NCBI GenBank assembly: GCA_023015825.1
Contig: JALKAW010000001.1
Location: 434,001 to 498,000 of the forward strand
DNA: 64,000 nucleotides
Direction: 5' to 3'
Source: Flavobacteriaceae bacterium S0862
Lineage (GTDB): Bacteria > Bacteroidota > Bacteroidia > Flavobacteriales > Flavobacteriaceae
The position numbers and the translations under genes are program-made. This document shows positions 1 to 10,028 of the stretch, one piece after another. Numbering within the stretch: the first letter of the stretch is position 1; each line of letters begins with the position of its first letter. The notes below the pieces were generated by a model, which saw nothing but the letters and a program-made list of their open reading frames with translations, did not search any database and was not told the DNA's origin.

Positions 1-1
1 A

Positions 2-733
2 TATGTAGAGTTGCAAGATTCGTATAAGTCCATTTTGGAAGCTTTTATTCATGCAGGAGCAGCAAACGAAGTAAAGGTAAATGTGGAGTCTGTACATAGC
101 GAGTATTTAATTAGTGAGAATATAAAACTCAAACTGTCACACTTAGATGGTGTGCTAGTAGCTCCTGGTTTTGGTGAGCGTGGTATAGAAGGCAAAATTG
201 CAGCAGTAAAATTTGTGCGCGAGCAAAATATTCCGTTTTTGGGTATTTGTTTAGGTATGCAAATGGCAGTAATAGAGTATTCCAGAAATGTTTTAGGGTT
301 GGAAGATGCTAACTCAACAGAGATGGCCGAAACTACTACTAATCCTGTTATTGACCTTATGGAAGATCAAAAAAGTGTGACTCATAAAGGAGGGACTATG
401 CGATTAGGTGCTTGGGATTGTCAATTGCAAGAGGGGAGTATTGCTGCTAAAGTATATGGTAAAGATATCATAGAGGAACGACATAGACATAGATACGAGT
501 TTAACAGTGACTACCTAAAGCAAATTGAAGCTAAAGGTATGAAAGCCACTGGGATAAATCCAGAAACTGGCTTGGTAGAAATTGTTGAAATTCCTACACA
601 TCCTTGGTTTGTTGGTGTACAATACCATCCAGAATATAAAAGTACTGTAGCAAATCCGCACCCACTATTTGTGGCATTTGTAAAAGCTGCACTTAAATAC
701 TCAAAAGCTAAAAATAATGTCAGTATGGCATAA
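2..733 (+). CDS. pyrG: CTP synthase, C-terminal part (5' end outside window)
   Basis: CTP synthase makes CTP from UTP, ATP and glutamine in the cytoplasm. The window begins inside the gene: the frame is open from base 2 (reading [10 protein letters not shown]), so the first ATG or TTG seen is not the start. What remains is the end of the synthetase domain and the whole class I glutamine amidotransferase domain. The nucleophile lies in [11 protein letters not shown], and the catalytic His-Glu pair lies in QYHPEYKS near the C-terminus, as in the family. The gene ends 91 nt before yidC, which has its own -7 box. Identity is firm from these motifs. Confidence 0.96.
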   Translation, partial: YVELQDSYKSILEAFIHAGAANEVKVNVESVHSEYLISENIKLKLSHLDGVLVAPGFGERGIEGKIAAVKFVREQNIPFLGICLGMQMAVIEYSRNVLGLEDANSTEMAETTTNPVIDLMEDQKSVTHKGGTMRLGAWDCQLQEGSIAAKVYGKDIIEERHRHRYEFNSDYLKQIEAKGMKATGINPETGLVEIVEIPTHPWFVGVQYHPEYKSTVANPHPLFVAFVKAALKYSKAKNNVSMA

Positions 734-768
734 TTAGAACAATGGATAGCTTTTTGTTAGGTAAAAAC

Positions 769-776
769 TATATTTG
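769..776 (+). promoter_or_regulatory. Bacteroidota-type -7 box for yidC
   Basis: TATATTTG fits the Bacteroidota -7 consensus TAnnTTTG and lies 48 nt before the yidC ATG. No TTG -33 element is seen at the usual spacing, so this rests on the -7 box alone. Confidence 0.5.
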
Positions 777-824
777 TCCTTCCCTAAAATAGAAGGAATC
801 TTTTTAATAAGACAACAGTAATAC

Positions 825-2732
825 ATGGAAGAAAAAAAATTAGACATTAATTCAATCATAGGTTTTGTACTTATTGCGTTGATATTAGTATACATGCTCT
901 ATCAAAACCAGCCAACGCCTGAAGAATTACAAGCACAGGAAGAAGCAAAACAAGAGCAAATTGAAGCTGAAAGAGTGGCCGAAGATGCCAAAGACGAATT
1001 TCAAGCAACACCAACAGATTTTACAGCAACTCAAACAGCCGATTCAACGCAACTAGCTGCTTTACAAAATAGAATAGGCTCATTTGCTTATTCAGCTTCT
1101 TTACCATCAGCGCAAGATGCAACAACTGTTTTAGAGAATGACGTGCTAAAAATTACAGTTAATAATAAAGGTGGTTATTTTGAAGAAGTAAAACTAAAGG
1201 AGTTTGTAAATCACGATTCTGTTCCTGTATATTTAATTAAGGATCAAAATGCGTTATTCAATCTTAATTTTGGAACTTCAGATAATAGAACTTTAAACAC
1301 AAAAGACCTTTATTTTCAACCAAATCTAACTAAAAGTGGTGAAAATCAAGTACTATCAATGAAATTGAAAGTATCTGAAACACAATTTTTAGAATATCGT
1401 TACGAGCTTAAACCTAACGATTATATGTTAGGATTTACCGTAAGGTCACAAGGATTAAGTAATGTAATTAATACTTCCCAAGATGTCCGTTTAGATTGGA
1501 AACTAAAAGGAAGGCGTCACGCTAAAAGTATTTCTTACGAAAACCGTTATACACGTTTAACTTATGAGCATGAAAATGGTGATAAAGTAAGTAAGTTGTC
1601 TCAAGCAGGAAATGATGAAGAAGTTGAAGAAGATGTCAATTGGCTATCATTTAGACAACACTTTTTTAGTTCTATTTTATTAACCGACAAACCTTTTAAA
1701 ACAGCGTCACTAACTTCAGAGACATTATTGATAGATGAAGAGGTTGATACATTGTTTACAAAAAGCTATGCAGCATCTATTCCATTACAATTAAATGGAG
1801 GCGAACTAAATGAATCTATGAATATGTATTACGGTCCAACTGATGGTACTGTTTTAAAAACATATGATAGAAATCTTGAAGAAAGCATCCCTTATGGATG
1901 GGGAATTTTTGGATGGATTAATAAAAGTTTATTTATCCCGTTGTTTGGGTTTTTGAGCGGTATTTTTCCTTATGGAATAGCTATTATTATCATGACTATT
2001 GTTGTGAGACTAGTTCTATCTCCAGTACTATATAAGTCGTATTTATCACAGGCGAAAATGAAAATTTTAAAGCCTGAAATAGCTGAGATTAGTAAAAAGT
2101 ACAAGGATAATGCAATGAAAAAGCAAAAAGAAACTATGGCATTGTATAGTAAAGCTGGAGCTAGCCCAATGAGTGGTTGTTTACCAGCATTATTACAGTT
2201 GCCAGTTTTCTATGCTTTATTCATGTTTTTCCCTACAGCTATAGAATTACGTCAAAAAAGCTTCCTTTGGGCAGAAGATTTATCGTCGTATGATATCATT
2301 GCAGAATTACCATTCAGGATTCCTTTATACGGTGACCATGTTAGTTTGTTTCCAATATTAGCAGCAATTGCCATTTTCTTCTATATGAAAATGACAACTG
2401 GACAGCAAGTGGCATCTCAGCCAACTCAAGAAGGTATGCCAGATATGCAGAAAATGATGAAATATATGATTTATTTTTCACCATTAATGCTATTAGTATT
2501 CTTTAACCAATATGCAGCAGGATTAAGTTTGTACTACTTTATTTCAAACTTAATTACCATTGGTATTATGCTAGTTATTAAGAATTATATTTTAGATGAA
2601 GATAAAATTCATGCACAAATTCAAGTAAATAAGCAAAAACCTAAAAAACAAGGAAAGTTCCAAAGGCGAATGGCAGAAATGATGGAAAAAGCTGAAGAAC
2701 AAAAACGACAACAACAAAACAGAAAAAAGTAA
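825..2732 (+). CDS. yidC: Membrane protein insertase YidC
   Basis: YidC inserts and folds inner-membrane proteins, alone or with SecYEG. The 635-residue protein has the Gram-negative form. One N-terminal membrane anchor (about residues 10-26) is followed by an acidic, Gln-rich linker and a large periplasmic beta domain (about 90-350). The Oxa1/Alb3 core of membrane segments runs from about residue 357 to 600, and the tail is strongly basic and Lys/Gln-rich. The core includes the SPMSGCLPALLQLPVFYALF stretch typical of the family. The ATG at 825 follows an upstream -7 box, and a strong terminator follows the stop. The place after pyrG is common in Flavobacteriia. Confidence 0.97.
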   Translation: MEEKKLDINSIIGFVLIALILVYMLYQNQPTPEELQAQEEAKQEQIEAERVAEDAKDEFQATPTDFTATQTADSTQLAALQNRIGSFAYSASLPSAQDATTVLENDVLKITVNNKGGYFEEVKLKEFVNHDSVPVYLIKDQNALFNLNFGTSDNRTLNTKDLYFQPNLTKSGENQVLSMKLKVSETQFLEYRYELKPNDYMLGFTVRSQGLSNVINTSQDVRLDWKLKGRRHAKSISYENRYTRLTYEHENGDKVSKLSQAGNDEEVEEDVNWLSFRQHFFSSILLTDKPFKTASLTSETLLIDEEVDTLFTKSYAASIPLQLNGGELNESMNMYYGPTDGTVLKTYDRNLEESIPYGWGIFGWINKSLFIPLFGFLSGIFPYGIAIIIMTIVVRLVLSPVLYKSYLSQAKMKILKPEIAEISKKYKDNAMKKQKETMALYSKAGASPMSGCLPALLQLPVFYALFMFFPTAIELRQKSFLWAEDLSSYDIIAELPFRIPLYGDHVSLFPILAAIAIFFYMKMTTGQQVASQPTQEGMPDMQKMMKYMIYFSPLMLLVFFNQYAAGLSLYYFISNLITIGIMLVIKNYILDEDKIHAQIQVNKQKPKKQGKFQRRMAEMMEKAEEQKRQQQNRKK

Positions 2733-2747
2733 CGTTAATAACTATTG

Positions 2748-2775
2748 AAAAAGCTACCTACTAGGTAGCTTTTTT
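2748..2775 (+). terminator. Rho-independent terminator after yidC
   Basis: The stem AAGCTACCTA / TAGGTAGCTT (2751-2760 with 2762-2771) is followed by a T-run. It lies 19 nt after the yidC stop and is preceded by A residues. Confidence 0.85.
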
Positions 2776-2831
2776 GTTATGACAATTTTCGTAAAATTGC
2801 AAGGTTTAACACATATAAAATTGATTTTAAA

Positions 2832-3527
2832 ATGAATGTAAAACTCACATTTCTACTAATCATTATAAGTACCTTTACGTTTGCCCAAGATATTAATCAG
2901 TTTGATTCTGAAGGTAAAAGACATGGTGTTTGGAAAAAGAATTTTGAAGGAACAAAGCAAATTCGTTATCAAGGAACGTTTGAACATGGAAAAGAAGTAG
3001 GGGAATTTAAGTTTTATAAGCTTGTAAAAAAGAAAAGCATTTTAACTGCAACTAAATTGTTTAATGCAAATGACAATAGTGCAGAGGTTAAATTTTTAGC
3101 CTCTAATGGGAAAGTAATTAGTGAAGGTAAAATGGTTGGAAAATTATATGTTGGAAAATGGGTTTATTATCATAATAAATCCAACAAAATAATGACTCTA
3201 GAAAACTATAATGATAAAGGGGAATTAGAAGGTGAAAAGCTAGTATATTACAAAGAAGGAGAAGTTGCTGAACGTGCTAATTTTGTTGCTGGGAAACAGC
3301 ATGGTAAATCACTTTGGTATTCGGTTAAAGGTGTTGTTTTAAAAGAGTTTATGTACGATAATGGTGAACTCCATGGTATTGCTAAATACTATAATCCTAA
3401 AGCAGAATTACTAGCAGAAGGTAAGTATGAGCGCGGTAAAAAAATAGGAGTATGGAAGTATTATGAAGATGGAAAACTGACAAAAGAAACTAACTTTAGC
3501 GCTCCCAAAAAGAAAGAAAAACAATAA
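2832..3527 (+). CDS. Secreted MORN-like (YwqK-type) repeat protein
   Basis: This 231-residue protein has a Sec signal peptide (about residues 1-18, ending in TFAQ). The rest consists of short repeated beta-hairpins of the type GKxxGxWxYY (for example GKRHGVWKK, VGKWVYYHN, GKQHGKSLWY, KKIGVWKYY). That is the MORN-variant pattern of the YwqK family, sometimes called toxin-antitoxin YwqK-like although no toxin is near. The role is unknown; such proteins are probably exported to the periplasm or surface. A bidirectional terminator follows and separates it from the convergent fasciclin gene. Confidence 0.75.
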   Translation: MNVKLTFLLIIISTFTFAQDINQFDSEGKRHGVWKKNFEGTKQIRYQGTFEHGKEVGEFKFYKLVKKKSILTATKLFNANDNSAEVKFLASNGKVISEGKMVGKLYVGKWVYYHNKSNKIMTLENYNDKGELEGEKLVYYKEGEVAERANFVAGKQHGKSLWYSVKGVVLKEFMYDNGELHGIAKYYNPKAELLAEGKYERGKKIGVWKYYEDGKLTKETNFSAPKKKEKQ

Positions 3528-3558
3528 AAAAAAGCTCCTTTATGAAGGAGCTTTTTTT
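3526..3558. terminator. Bidirectional terminator between convergent genes
   Basis: The stem AAAGCTCCTT / AAGGAGCTTT (3531-3540 with 3545-3554, loop TATG) is flanked by an A-run on the left and a T-run on the right. It can end both the MORN-like gene (plus) and the fasciclin gene (minus). Confidence 0.85.
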
Positions 3559-3624
3559 GTAAACCTGACTAGGGCTTACTTCTAACTAAACTAAACTTTG
3601 TTTATTCAAATCAATTATAATGTT

Positions 3625-5874
3625 TTAATCTAAGTTTGGTAATACAACTTTGTCAATTACATGAATCACACCATTTGCAGCTTGTACATTCACTTTAACA
3701 ATATTGCTAACTCTACCATTAGAATCGGTTAGAGTAGCTCCTCCTGTAACATTAGCAGTAATGTCACCACCTAATGTTCCAACAGTCATATTATCCATTA
3801 AATCTTCTGCACGTACATTAGCCGCAGCTACTGCATGATGGTCTAAAGTGGCTTTTAATACTGGTTCTGTAATATCACCTAAGCCAGTTGCTCCTAATTC
3901 AGTTAATAAACTTCCAAAAGCATCGTTTGTTGGAGCAAACACTGTGAAAGGTGCTGGACTTGTACCAATGTTAGTTGATAGAGTTGATACGTAATCAAAT
4001 GTTAAATCATCTCTTGTTAATGCTGCAACCAATGTTGTAAATGTTGGATCTGCTACTGCAAAATCAACTACTGTCGGTAAATCAATTACAGCATCTACTG
4101 CATGAATCACACCATTTGAAGCAACTACATCTGCAGCTGTTACGCTTGAGTTTCCATTTATTGTTACACCACTATCAGTATTAATGTACATACTTAAGTA
4201 GTCCATTGTACCATTAAATGTTGCAGCTGTATTTACATACATGTTTTCTAATCCTGAAGACATTGCTGTAGCACCAGGAATAACATGGTTAGATAATATT
4301 TGGTCTAAGCTATTTGAATTTGGATTTGTAAACGCACCAAAGGCTGTGTTGTCTGGTGCAAATACAGTGAAATCTCCTGGAGTTGATAGTAAATCTGTAA
4401 ACGTTGTGCCATAAGATGTTAATGCACCTACTAAACTTGAAAAGTTAGGATTTGCAACAGCATGATCTACAATAGTTGGTAAACCTATAACAGCGTCTAC
4501 AATATGTATAACTCCGTTAGTAGCTTCAATATTTGGAGTTGATACGTTAGATACGCCATTTAAAGTAACTCCTGATGATGTGTCAACAAACATACTTAAG
4601 TTTAAATCTGTTCCAGATTTTGTTGCTAAAGTATTTATATAAGTTGTTGTAAGTTCAGTAGACATTACTCCACCTAATACAACATGATTTAATAACACTT
4701 GTGTTAGAGCATCTACAGGTACATCTTCTAAACTAGCGAATCCGTTTGAAGATAAAAAGCTAGTAAAAGCTGCATTTGTTGGGGCAAAAACGGTGTAATC
4801 TCCTGGGTAACTTAATGTTTGTACTAATCCAGCTCTACTTAAGGCATCAACTAAAATACTTAAATCTGGTGTGTCTATAGCTATTCCAGCAATACTTGGT
4901 TGTTGAGGTAAAATTACTCTATCGATAGCATGAATCACACCATTTGCAGCTTGTACATCTACAACAATAATATTGCTTATTCTACCATTAACATCTGTTA
5001 TTGTAGCACCTCCCGAAACATTTCCTGTAACATCTCCTCCTAAAGTACTAATTGTCATATTGTCTGTTAAAGCTGATGAGCGAACATTTGCTCCTGCAAC
5101 AGCATGTAAGTTTAAAGTGGCTTTTAGAGTAGGTTCATCTATATCAGCTAAACCTGTAGCTCCTAGCTCAGTTAACAAGTCTCCAAATGCATCATTTGTT
5201 GGAGCAAACACAGTGAAAGGTGCTGGAGAAGTTCCTGCTGGGGTTGACAACGTTGTTACGTAATCAAAAGTTAAATCTTGTCTCGTTAAAGCAGATACAA
5301 GAGTTGAAAATGTTGGATCAGCTAAAGCAAAATCCACTACTGTAGGAAGACCGATAACAGCATCTACTATATGTATCACTCCATTTGAAGCTTCAACATC
5401 TGCACTTGTTACATCAGAAGTACCGTTTAAAGTCACTCCAGATGCCGTATCAATAAAGATACTTATGTTTTCTCCTGTTGATGATTCAGTTGCCATTGTT
5501 TTACCATAACCAGTAGAAAGATCAGTTGATCTTAATTCGCCTCTCACTACATGGTTTAGTAATATTTGAGAAAGTACATCAGTTGGAACATCGCTTAAAC
5601 TAGAGAAACCATTTGCAGATAAAAATGCAGCAAACGCATCGTTAGTTGGCGCAAATACCGTAAATGAACCTCCTGATAGTGCTTCTGGTAAATTTCCATC
5701 TGCTGCTTGTAGAGCCTCAACTAATATGCTTAAATCTGGTGTTTGACTAGCTATACCTACAATGTTTAAGGTTCTAACTACTTCTGGGTTGTCATCGTCT
5801 GTTAAACAAGACGTAAAAGATACTGCCACAATCAAGGCAATAAATAATGTGTTTAATTTTTTTAAAGTTTTCAT
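3625..5874 (-). CDS. Lipoprotein with five fasciclin (FAS1) domains
   Basis: FAS1 domains mediate adhesion and carbohydrate or matrix contacts at the cell surface. I place the start at MKTLKKLN (5874), not at the longer frame reaching 5967. This start gives a lipoprotein signal with lipobox FTSC (Cys23) followed by LTDDD, and a -7 box lies within the upstream stretch. After the lipobox come five FAS1 units of about 130-145 residues each, with the FTVFAPTNDAF and ASNGVIHxVDxVI motifs. By eye units 2 and 5 are nearly the same, and units 1, 3 and 4 form a second type, giving the order A-B-A-A-B. Single-domain and two-domain fasciclins are more usual. The lipoprotein is probably outer-membrane anchored. 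Confidence 0.9.
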   Translation of the reverse strand: MKTLKKLNTLFIALIVAVSFTSCLTDDDNPEVVRTLNIVGIASQTPDLSILVEALQAADGNLPEALSGGSFTVFAPTNDAFAAFLSANGFSSLSDVPTDVLSQILLNHVVRGELRSTDLSTGYGKTMATESSTGENISIFIDTASGVTLNGTSDVTSADVEASNGVIHIVDAVIGLPTVVDFALADPTFSTLVSALTRQDLTFDYVTTLSTPAGTSPAPFTVFAPTNDAFGDLLTELGATGLADIDEPTLKATLNLHAVAGANVRSSALTDNMTISTLGGDVTGNVSGGATITDVNGRISNIIVVDVQAANGVIHAIDRVILPQQPSIAGIAIDTPDLSILVDALSRAGLVQTLSYPGDYTVFAPTNAAFTSFLSSNGFASLEDVPVDALTQVLLNHVVLGGVMSTELTTTYINTLATKSGTDLNLSMFVDTSSGVTLNGVSNVSTPNIEATNGVIHIVDAVIGLPTIVDHAVANPNFSSLVGALTSYGTTFTDLLSTPGDFTVFAPDNTAFGAFTNPNSNSLDQILSNHVIPGATAMSSGLENMYVNTAATFNGTMDYLSMYINTDSGVTINGNSSVTAADVVASNGVIHAVDAVIDLPTVVDFAVADPTFTTLVAALTRDDLTFDYVSTLSTNIGTSPAPFTVFAPTNDAFGSLLTELGATGLGDITEPVLKATLDHHAVAAANVRAEDLMDNMTVGTLGGDITANVTGGATLTDSNGRVSNIVKVNVQAANGVIHVIDKVVLPNLD

Positions 5875-5902
5875 TTTTGTGGTTTTTTGTTGTTTTGTTG
5901 AG

Positions 5903-5910
5903 CAAATATA
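5903..5910 (-). promoter_or_regulatory. -7 box for the fasciclin gene
   Basis: On the minus strand this reads TATATTTG, a match to TAnnTTTG, 28 nt before the ATG at 5874. It lies inside the upstream in-frame extension and so supports the shorter start. Confidence 0.6.
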
Positions 5911-6027
5911 ATTAAACATTAAACAAAATGATATAATGTTTATAAATTTTAACAAAAATTTAAACAAAATAAATATTGCAAAATTTCATGAAACGGTAAG
6001 GTTTCACTGTTTTTCAGCAAATAATTG

Positions 6028-6035
6028 TAAATTTG
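6028..6035 (+). promoter_or_regulatory. -7 box for mnmA
   Basis: TAAATTTG matches TAnnTTTG, 13 nt before ATG 6049 and 19 nt before ATG 6055. The spacing slightly favours the second ATG as the start. Confidence 0.6.
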
Positions 6036-6048
6036 CACTCAATTTAAA

Positions 6049-7242
6049 ATGATAATGAAACGAGTAATTGTTGGTCTTTCGGGCGGTGTGGATTCTAGCG
6101 TTGCAGCTTATGTTCTTAAAGAACAAGGCTATGAGGTCATAGGTCTATTTATGAAAAATTGGCATGACGATTCGGTTACTATTTCTGATGAATGTCCTTG
6201 GTTGGATGATAGCAACGATGCAATGCTTGTTGCGGAAAAACTAGGGATTCCTTTTCAGACTGTTGATTTAAGCGAACAATATAAAGAGCGTATAGTAGAT
6301 TATATGTTTAATGAGTATGAAAGAGGTCGCACACCAAATCCAGATGTTTTATGTAATCGTGAGATAAAGTTTGATGTCTTTATGAAAATAGCCATGGAGC
6401 TTGGAGCAGATTATGTAGCTACTGGACATTATTGTAGAAAAGGAACAATAACCAAAGACGGAAAGGAAATTTATCAATTGCTTTCTGGAAAGGATAATAA
6501 TAAAGATCAATCATATTTTTTATGTCAATTATCGCAAGAGCAATTAGCTAAGACATTATTTCCTATAGGAGAATTAACAAAACCAGAAGTAAGAACCATT
6601 GCTTCGAAACTAGATTTAGTAACTGCCGACAAAAAAGATTCTCAAGGTCTATGTTTCATAGGTAAAGTTAGATTGCCAGATTTTTTGCAGCAACAGTTAA
6701 AACCAAAAGAAGGTGTCATTGTTGAAATCTCAGAGTCACAAGGCGTTTATCATAAAAATGAGCCACAATTCAATTCAAAAGAAGAAGAATTAGCTTATCT
6801 GTCTCGAAAAATTGAGTATTCAATAAATGATGGAAAAGTTGTTGGTAAGCATCAAGGTGCACATTATTTTACCAAAGGACAGCGTAAAGGATTGGCAGTT
6901 GGTGGCACAGTAGAGCCATTATTTGTGATTGATACAGATGTAGAAGACAACATTATTTATACAGGACAAGGAAAATCACATCCTGGACTTTATAAAAAGG
7001 CATTATTTGTTACTAATGACGAATTGCACTGGATTCGCGAAGATTTAAAACTGGAAGTTGATGAAACAATGGAAGTTTTGGCGCGTATCCGTTATAGACA
7101 ACCTCTGGAAAAAGCAATACTCTATAAAGTAGATAGTGGATTATATGTAGCTTTTGAAAATCCACAGTCAGCAATAACCGAAGGACAATTTGTAGCCTGG
7201 TATTTAGATGACGAATTAGTAGGTTCTGGAGTAATTTCTTAA
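6049..7242 (+). CDS. mnmA: tRNA-specific 2-thiouridylase MnmA
   Basis: MnmA puts sulfur on uridine 34 of tRNA-Glu, -Gln and -Lys, using ATP and a persulfide relay. The N-terminal PP-loop GLSGGVDSS is followed by the usual two Cys sites (VLCNREIKF and SQGLCFIGK). The DSQGLCFIG motif and the C-terminal beta domain complete a 397-residue protein of normal length. The start is either MIMKRV (6049) or MKRV (6055); homologues usually begin MKRVVVGLSGG. It heads a likely three-gene run with the T9SS protease (24 nt gap) and the nitronate monooxygenase. No promoter is seen between them. Confidence 0.97.
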   Translation: MIMKRVIVGLSGGVDSSVAAYVLKEQGYEVIGLFMKNWHDDSVTISDECPWLDDSNDAMLVAEKLGIPFQTVDLSEQYKERIVDYMFNEYERGRTPNPDVLCNREIKFDVFMKIAMELGADYVATGHYCRKGTITKDGKEIYQLLSGKDNNKDQSYFLCQLSQEQLAKTLFPIGELTKPEVRTIASKLDLVTADKKDSQGLCFIGKVRLPDFLQQQLKPKEGVIVEISESQGVYHKNEPQFNSKEEELAYLSRKIEYSINDGKVVGKHQGAHYFTKGQRKGLAVGGTVEPLFVIDTDVEDNIIYTGQGKSHPGLYKKALFVTNDELHWIREDLKLEVDETMEVLARIRYRQPLEKAILYKVDSGLYVAFENPQSAITEGQFVAWYLDDELVGSGVIS

Positions 7243-7266
7243 ATTGCATAAACCAAATCACTAATT

Positions 7267-8892
7267 ATGAAGAAGAAACTACTAATATTTGCTTTATTCT
7301 GTTTGCCTTTCTTTGCTTCTGCACAAATTGAAGATGCTTGGGTATATCTTGCAGATAAGGTAGATGTAGCCAATAAAATTGCAAATCCGCTTACTATTCT
7401 TACTCAAAAGGCTATAGATAGAAAAAACAAGCATGGTGTCGCTGTAGATGCTAGAGATGTTGAAGTAAATGAAGCTTATATCACCAGTTTAAAAGGCGCC
7501 ACAGGAATTACCGTATATGCTAAATCCAAGTGGTTTAATGCGGTTCATGTTCGTGGAACAGAAACGGATATTAATAACTTAGAAACAACATTTAGTTTTG
7601 TAGATCATATAGATTTTGCAGATAAAAGTTTAAATACTACAAGAATTTCTATACCTAATAAAAAAGCAAAAGATAAGTTTTGGGTCGAAAACACAAGGGT
7701 GGTTTTCAATTATGGAAACACGCAAAACCAGGTAGAAATGATTAATGCTGATGATTTGCACCTTGCTGATTATACAGGGGAAGGTGTAACTGTGGCTGTT
7801 ATAGATGCAGGATTTCCAAATGTAGAGACTATGGGAGCCTTTCAACGCTTAAGAGATAATAGTGATTTATTGGGTGGTTACGATTTTGTAAACAGAACAA
7901 ATGATGTATATGCATCAACTGTTAGTGACCATGGCACGAAAGTATTAAGCACCATGGCTGGTTATATTGAAAATCAATATGTTGGTACAGCACCTGATGC
8001 TTCCTATTATTTGTTTTTAACTGAAGATGGTCTTGACGAAAACCCAGTTGAAGAAAGTTATTGGGTAGAAGCAGCCGAAAGAGCTGATAGCTTGGGTGTA
8101 GATATTGTAAATACATCTTTGGGCTATTTAGATTTTCCAACGTATCCAAGATATGATTATACTACAGCAGATATGGATGGAAATACTACTTTTATCACAA
8201 GAGGTGCCAATATTGCTTATGAAAAAGGAATGCTGGTTGTGAATTCTGCAGGAAACTCTGGAAATAATGGTGTTACTGCTCCAGCTGATGCAGCAGGTGT
8301 ATTTACGGTTGGCGCTGTAGATGTAAATGAAAATTATGTTTCTTTTAGTTCAAAAGGGAGCGCTATCCAACCTACTCATAAACCAGATGTTGCAGCAAGA
8401 GGAGGTGCAGCTTATGTAATTGACAAAAATAATTTTATCGTTCAAAATAATGGAACATCCTTTAGTTCGCCAATAATGACAGGTGGCTTAGCGTGTTTAA
8501 TGCAAGCATTGCCAAATATGACTAATGCTGAAATTATGCAATTAGTACGTGAATCGGCTTCTATTTATAACACACCAGATTATGAAATTGGCTATGGTAT
8601 TCCAGATTTGCAGCAAGCACTAGGAGCTGTACTTAGTGAAGGAAATTCTATGGGAATGGAGTTTAAGATATTTCCTAATCCAGCTAAAAATTTGTTATTC
8701 ATCAATTTTCCAGAAAATGTCAATGCTGCTAACGTAAAAGTGTTTGATGTTTTAGGAAAGTTGGTTATTAATACGGTTATCAATCAAGATAATAAGGTTA
8801 TTAATATAGAAGCCTTGTCAAAAGGTATTTACATTACTAGGCTAAAAGGCGATAACAAAAAAACAAATACATTTAAGCTCATAAAAGAGTAA
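7267..8892 (+). CDS. Secreted subtilase (S8 peptidase) with T9SS sorting domain
   Basis: This is a serine endopeptidase of the subtilisin clan, exported by Sec and then the type IX secretion system. It has a signal peptide (1-19, ending ASAQ) and a propeptide-like region. The catalytic triad is visible: Asp180 in AVIDAGF, His222 in SDHGTKV and Ser398 in NGTSFSSP. The oxyanion Asn is in VVNSAGNSGN. The last 75 or so residues are a type A T9SS sorting domain (FKIFPNPAKN, then KGIYITRLKG and a basic end). The ATG follows mnmA by 24 nt. The stop directly abuts the start of the next gene (TAAATG), so the three genes are probably co-transcribed, although their functions look unrelated. Confidence 0.93.
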   Translation: MKKKLLIFALFCLPFFASAQIEDAWVYLADKVDVANKIANPLTILTQKAIDRKNKHGVAVDARDVEVNEAYITSLKGATGITVYAKSKWFNAVHVRGTETDINNLETTFSFVDHIDFADKSLNTTRISIPNKKAKDKFWVENTRVVFNYGNTQNQVEMINADDLHLADYTGEGVTVAVIDAGFPNVETMGAFQRLRDNSDLLGGYDFVNRTNDVYASTVSDHGTKVLSTMAGYIENQYVGTAPDASYYLFLTEDGLDENPVEESYWVEAAERADSLGVDIVNTSLGYLDFPTYPRYDYTTADMDGNTTFITRGANIAYEKGMLVVNSAGNSGNNGVTAPADAAGVFTVGAVDVNENYVSFSSKGSAIQPTHKPDVAARGGAAYVIDKNNFIVQNNGTSFSSPIMTGGLACLMQALPNMTNAEIMQLVRESASIYNTPDYEIGYGIPDLQQALGAVLSEGNSMGMEFKIFPNPAKNLLFINFPENVNAANVKVFDVLGKLVINTVINQDNKVINIEALSKGIYITRLKGDNKKTNTFKLIKE

Positions 8893-9831
8893 ATGAATAG
8901 ACTAACACAACTTTTTAATATTCAATATCCAATTGTTCAAGCTGGAATGATTTGGAATAGTGGTTGGCGACTAGCCTCTGCTGCGAGTAATTCAGGAATT
9001 TTAGGACTCATTGGCGCTGGAAGTATGTATCCAGAGGTATTAAGAGAGCATATTCAAAAATGTAAAAAAGCAACCGATAAACCTTTTGGTATAAACGTCC
9101 CAATGTTATACCCAAACATTGAAGACATTATGAACATTATCGTGGAAGAAGACGTAAAAATTGTTTTTACTTCTGCTGGGAACCCAAAGACTTGGACCAA
9201 ATGGTTACAAGATAAGGGTATTACAGTTGTTCATGTAGTTAGTAGTGTAAAGTTTGCTTTAAAAGCGCAAGGAGCAGGAGTCGATGCTATTGTTGCCGAA
9301 GGCTTTGAAGCAGGTGGACATAATGGAAGGGATGAAACCACAACACTTACTTTAATTCCAATGGTAAAAGAACAAATTAATATTCCTTTAATTGCTGCTG
9401 GAGGTATTGCTACTGGAAGAGCTATGTTGGCAACCATGATTTTAGGAGCCGATGGAGTGCAAATAGGTAGTCGTTTTGTAGCAAGTGAAGAAAGTTCTGC
9501 ACACCAAGCGTTTAAACAAGTTGTGGTTAATGCCAAAGAAGGTGATACACAACTCACTTTAAAGGAATTAGCACCAGTGCGATTGATTAAAAACAAATTC
9601 TATAACGAGATTCAAGAATTGTATAAAACTGCACCAACTCCAGAGCAGCTTAAAGAATTATTGGGTAGAGCCAGAGCTAAACGAGGGATGTTTGAAGGCG
9701 ATTTGGACGATGGCGAACTGGAAATAGGGCAAATTGCTGGACTTATCCACGATATAAAACCTGTTGCTGATATTGTTAATGAGATTGTTGAAGAGTTTGA
9801 ATTAGCTAAAAAACAAGCAGGTAGTTTATAG
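8893..9831 (+). CDS. Nitronate monooxygenase / 2-nitropropane dioxygenase-like FMN enzyme
   Basis: This is an FMN-dependent TIM-barrel enzyme of the NMO/FabK superfamily. It probably oxidises alkyl nitronates such as propionate 3-nitronate; an enoyl-ACP reductase role cannot be excluded by eye. The visible family motifs are the N-terminal PIVQAGMIWNSGW, the catalytic-type His in EAGGHNGRD, and the phosphate-binding PLIAAGGIATGRAM and GADGVQIGSRFV. The length of 312 residues is normal. The start codon sits directly after the protease stop with no spacer, pointing to translational coupling. The C-terminal 30 residues are acidic and helical. Confidence 0.88.
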   Translation: MNRLTQLFNIQYPIVQAGMIWNSGWRLASAASNSGILGLIGAGSMYPEVLREHIQKCKKATDKPFGINVPMLYPNIEDIMNIIVEEDVKIVFTSAGNPKTWTKWLQDKGITVVHVVSSVKFALKAQGAGVDAIVAEGFEAGGHNGRDETTTLTLIPMVKEQINIPLIAAGGIATGRAMLATMILGADGVQIGSRFVASEESSAHQAFKQVVVNAKEGDTQLTLKELAPVRLIKNKFYNEIQELYKTAPTPEQLKELLGRARAKRGMFEGDLDDGELEIGQIAGLIHDIKPVADIVNEIVEEFELAKKQAGSL

Positions 9832-10005
9832 TTACTAAATAAGTTTTATTTAGAATAATTGAATTTATACCTCTAAAATTCTAACTTTGCTTATCACTTG
9901 ATATAAAACATTAAAACAGTTTCATATCACCTCGATAAGTGTAACCCTGATATAATCTTCATTTTTCTGTTAATAACAATTCTCTAAAACCTCGTTCAAA
10001 TCTGT

Positions 10006-10013
10006 TATTTTTG
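10006..10013 (+). promoter_or_regulatory. -7 box for mazG
   Basis: TATTTTTG matches TAnnTTTG exactly, 15 nt before the mazG ATG. The rest of 9832-10028 holds only a short hairpin (CTAAAT / ATTTAG near 9836) and no gene. Confidence 0.65.
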
Positions 10014-10028
10014 CTCAAACTTTAATGT

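Noticed and set aside
4973-5263. Plus-strand open frame of 96 codons inside the fasciclin gene
   Set aside because: It is the antisense shadow of the repeated FAS1 coding sequence and has no start signal or family.
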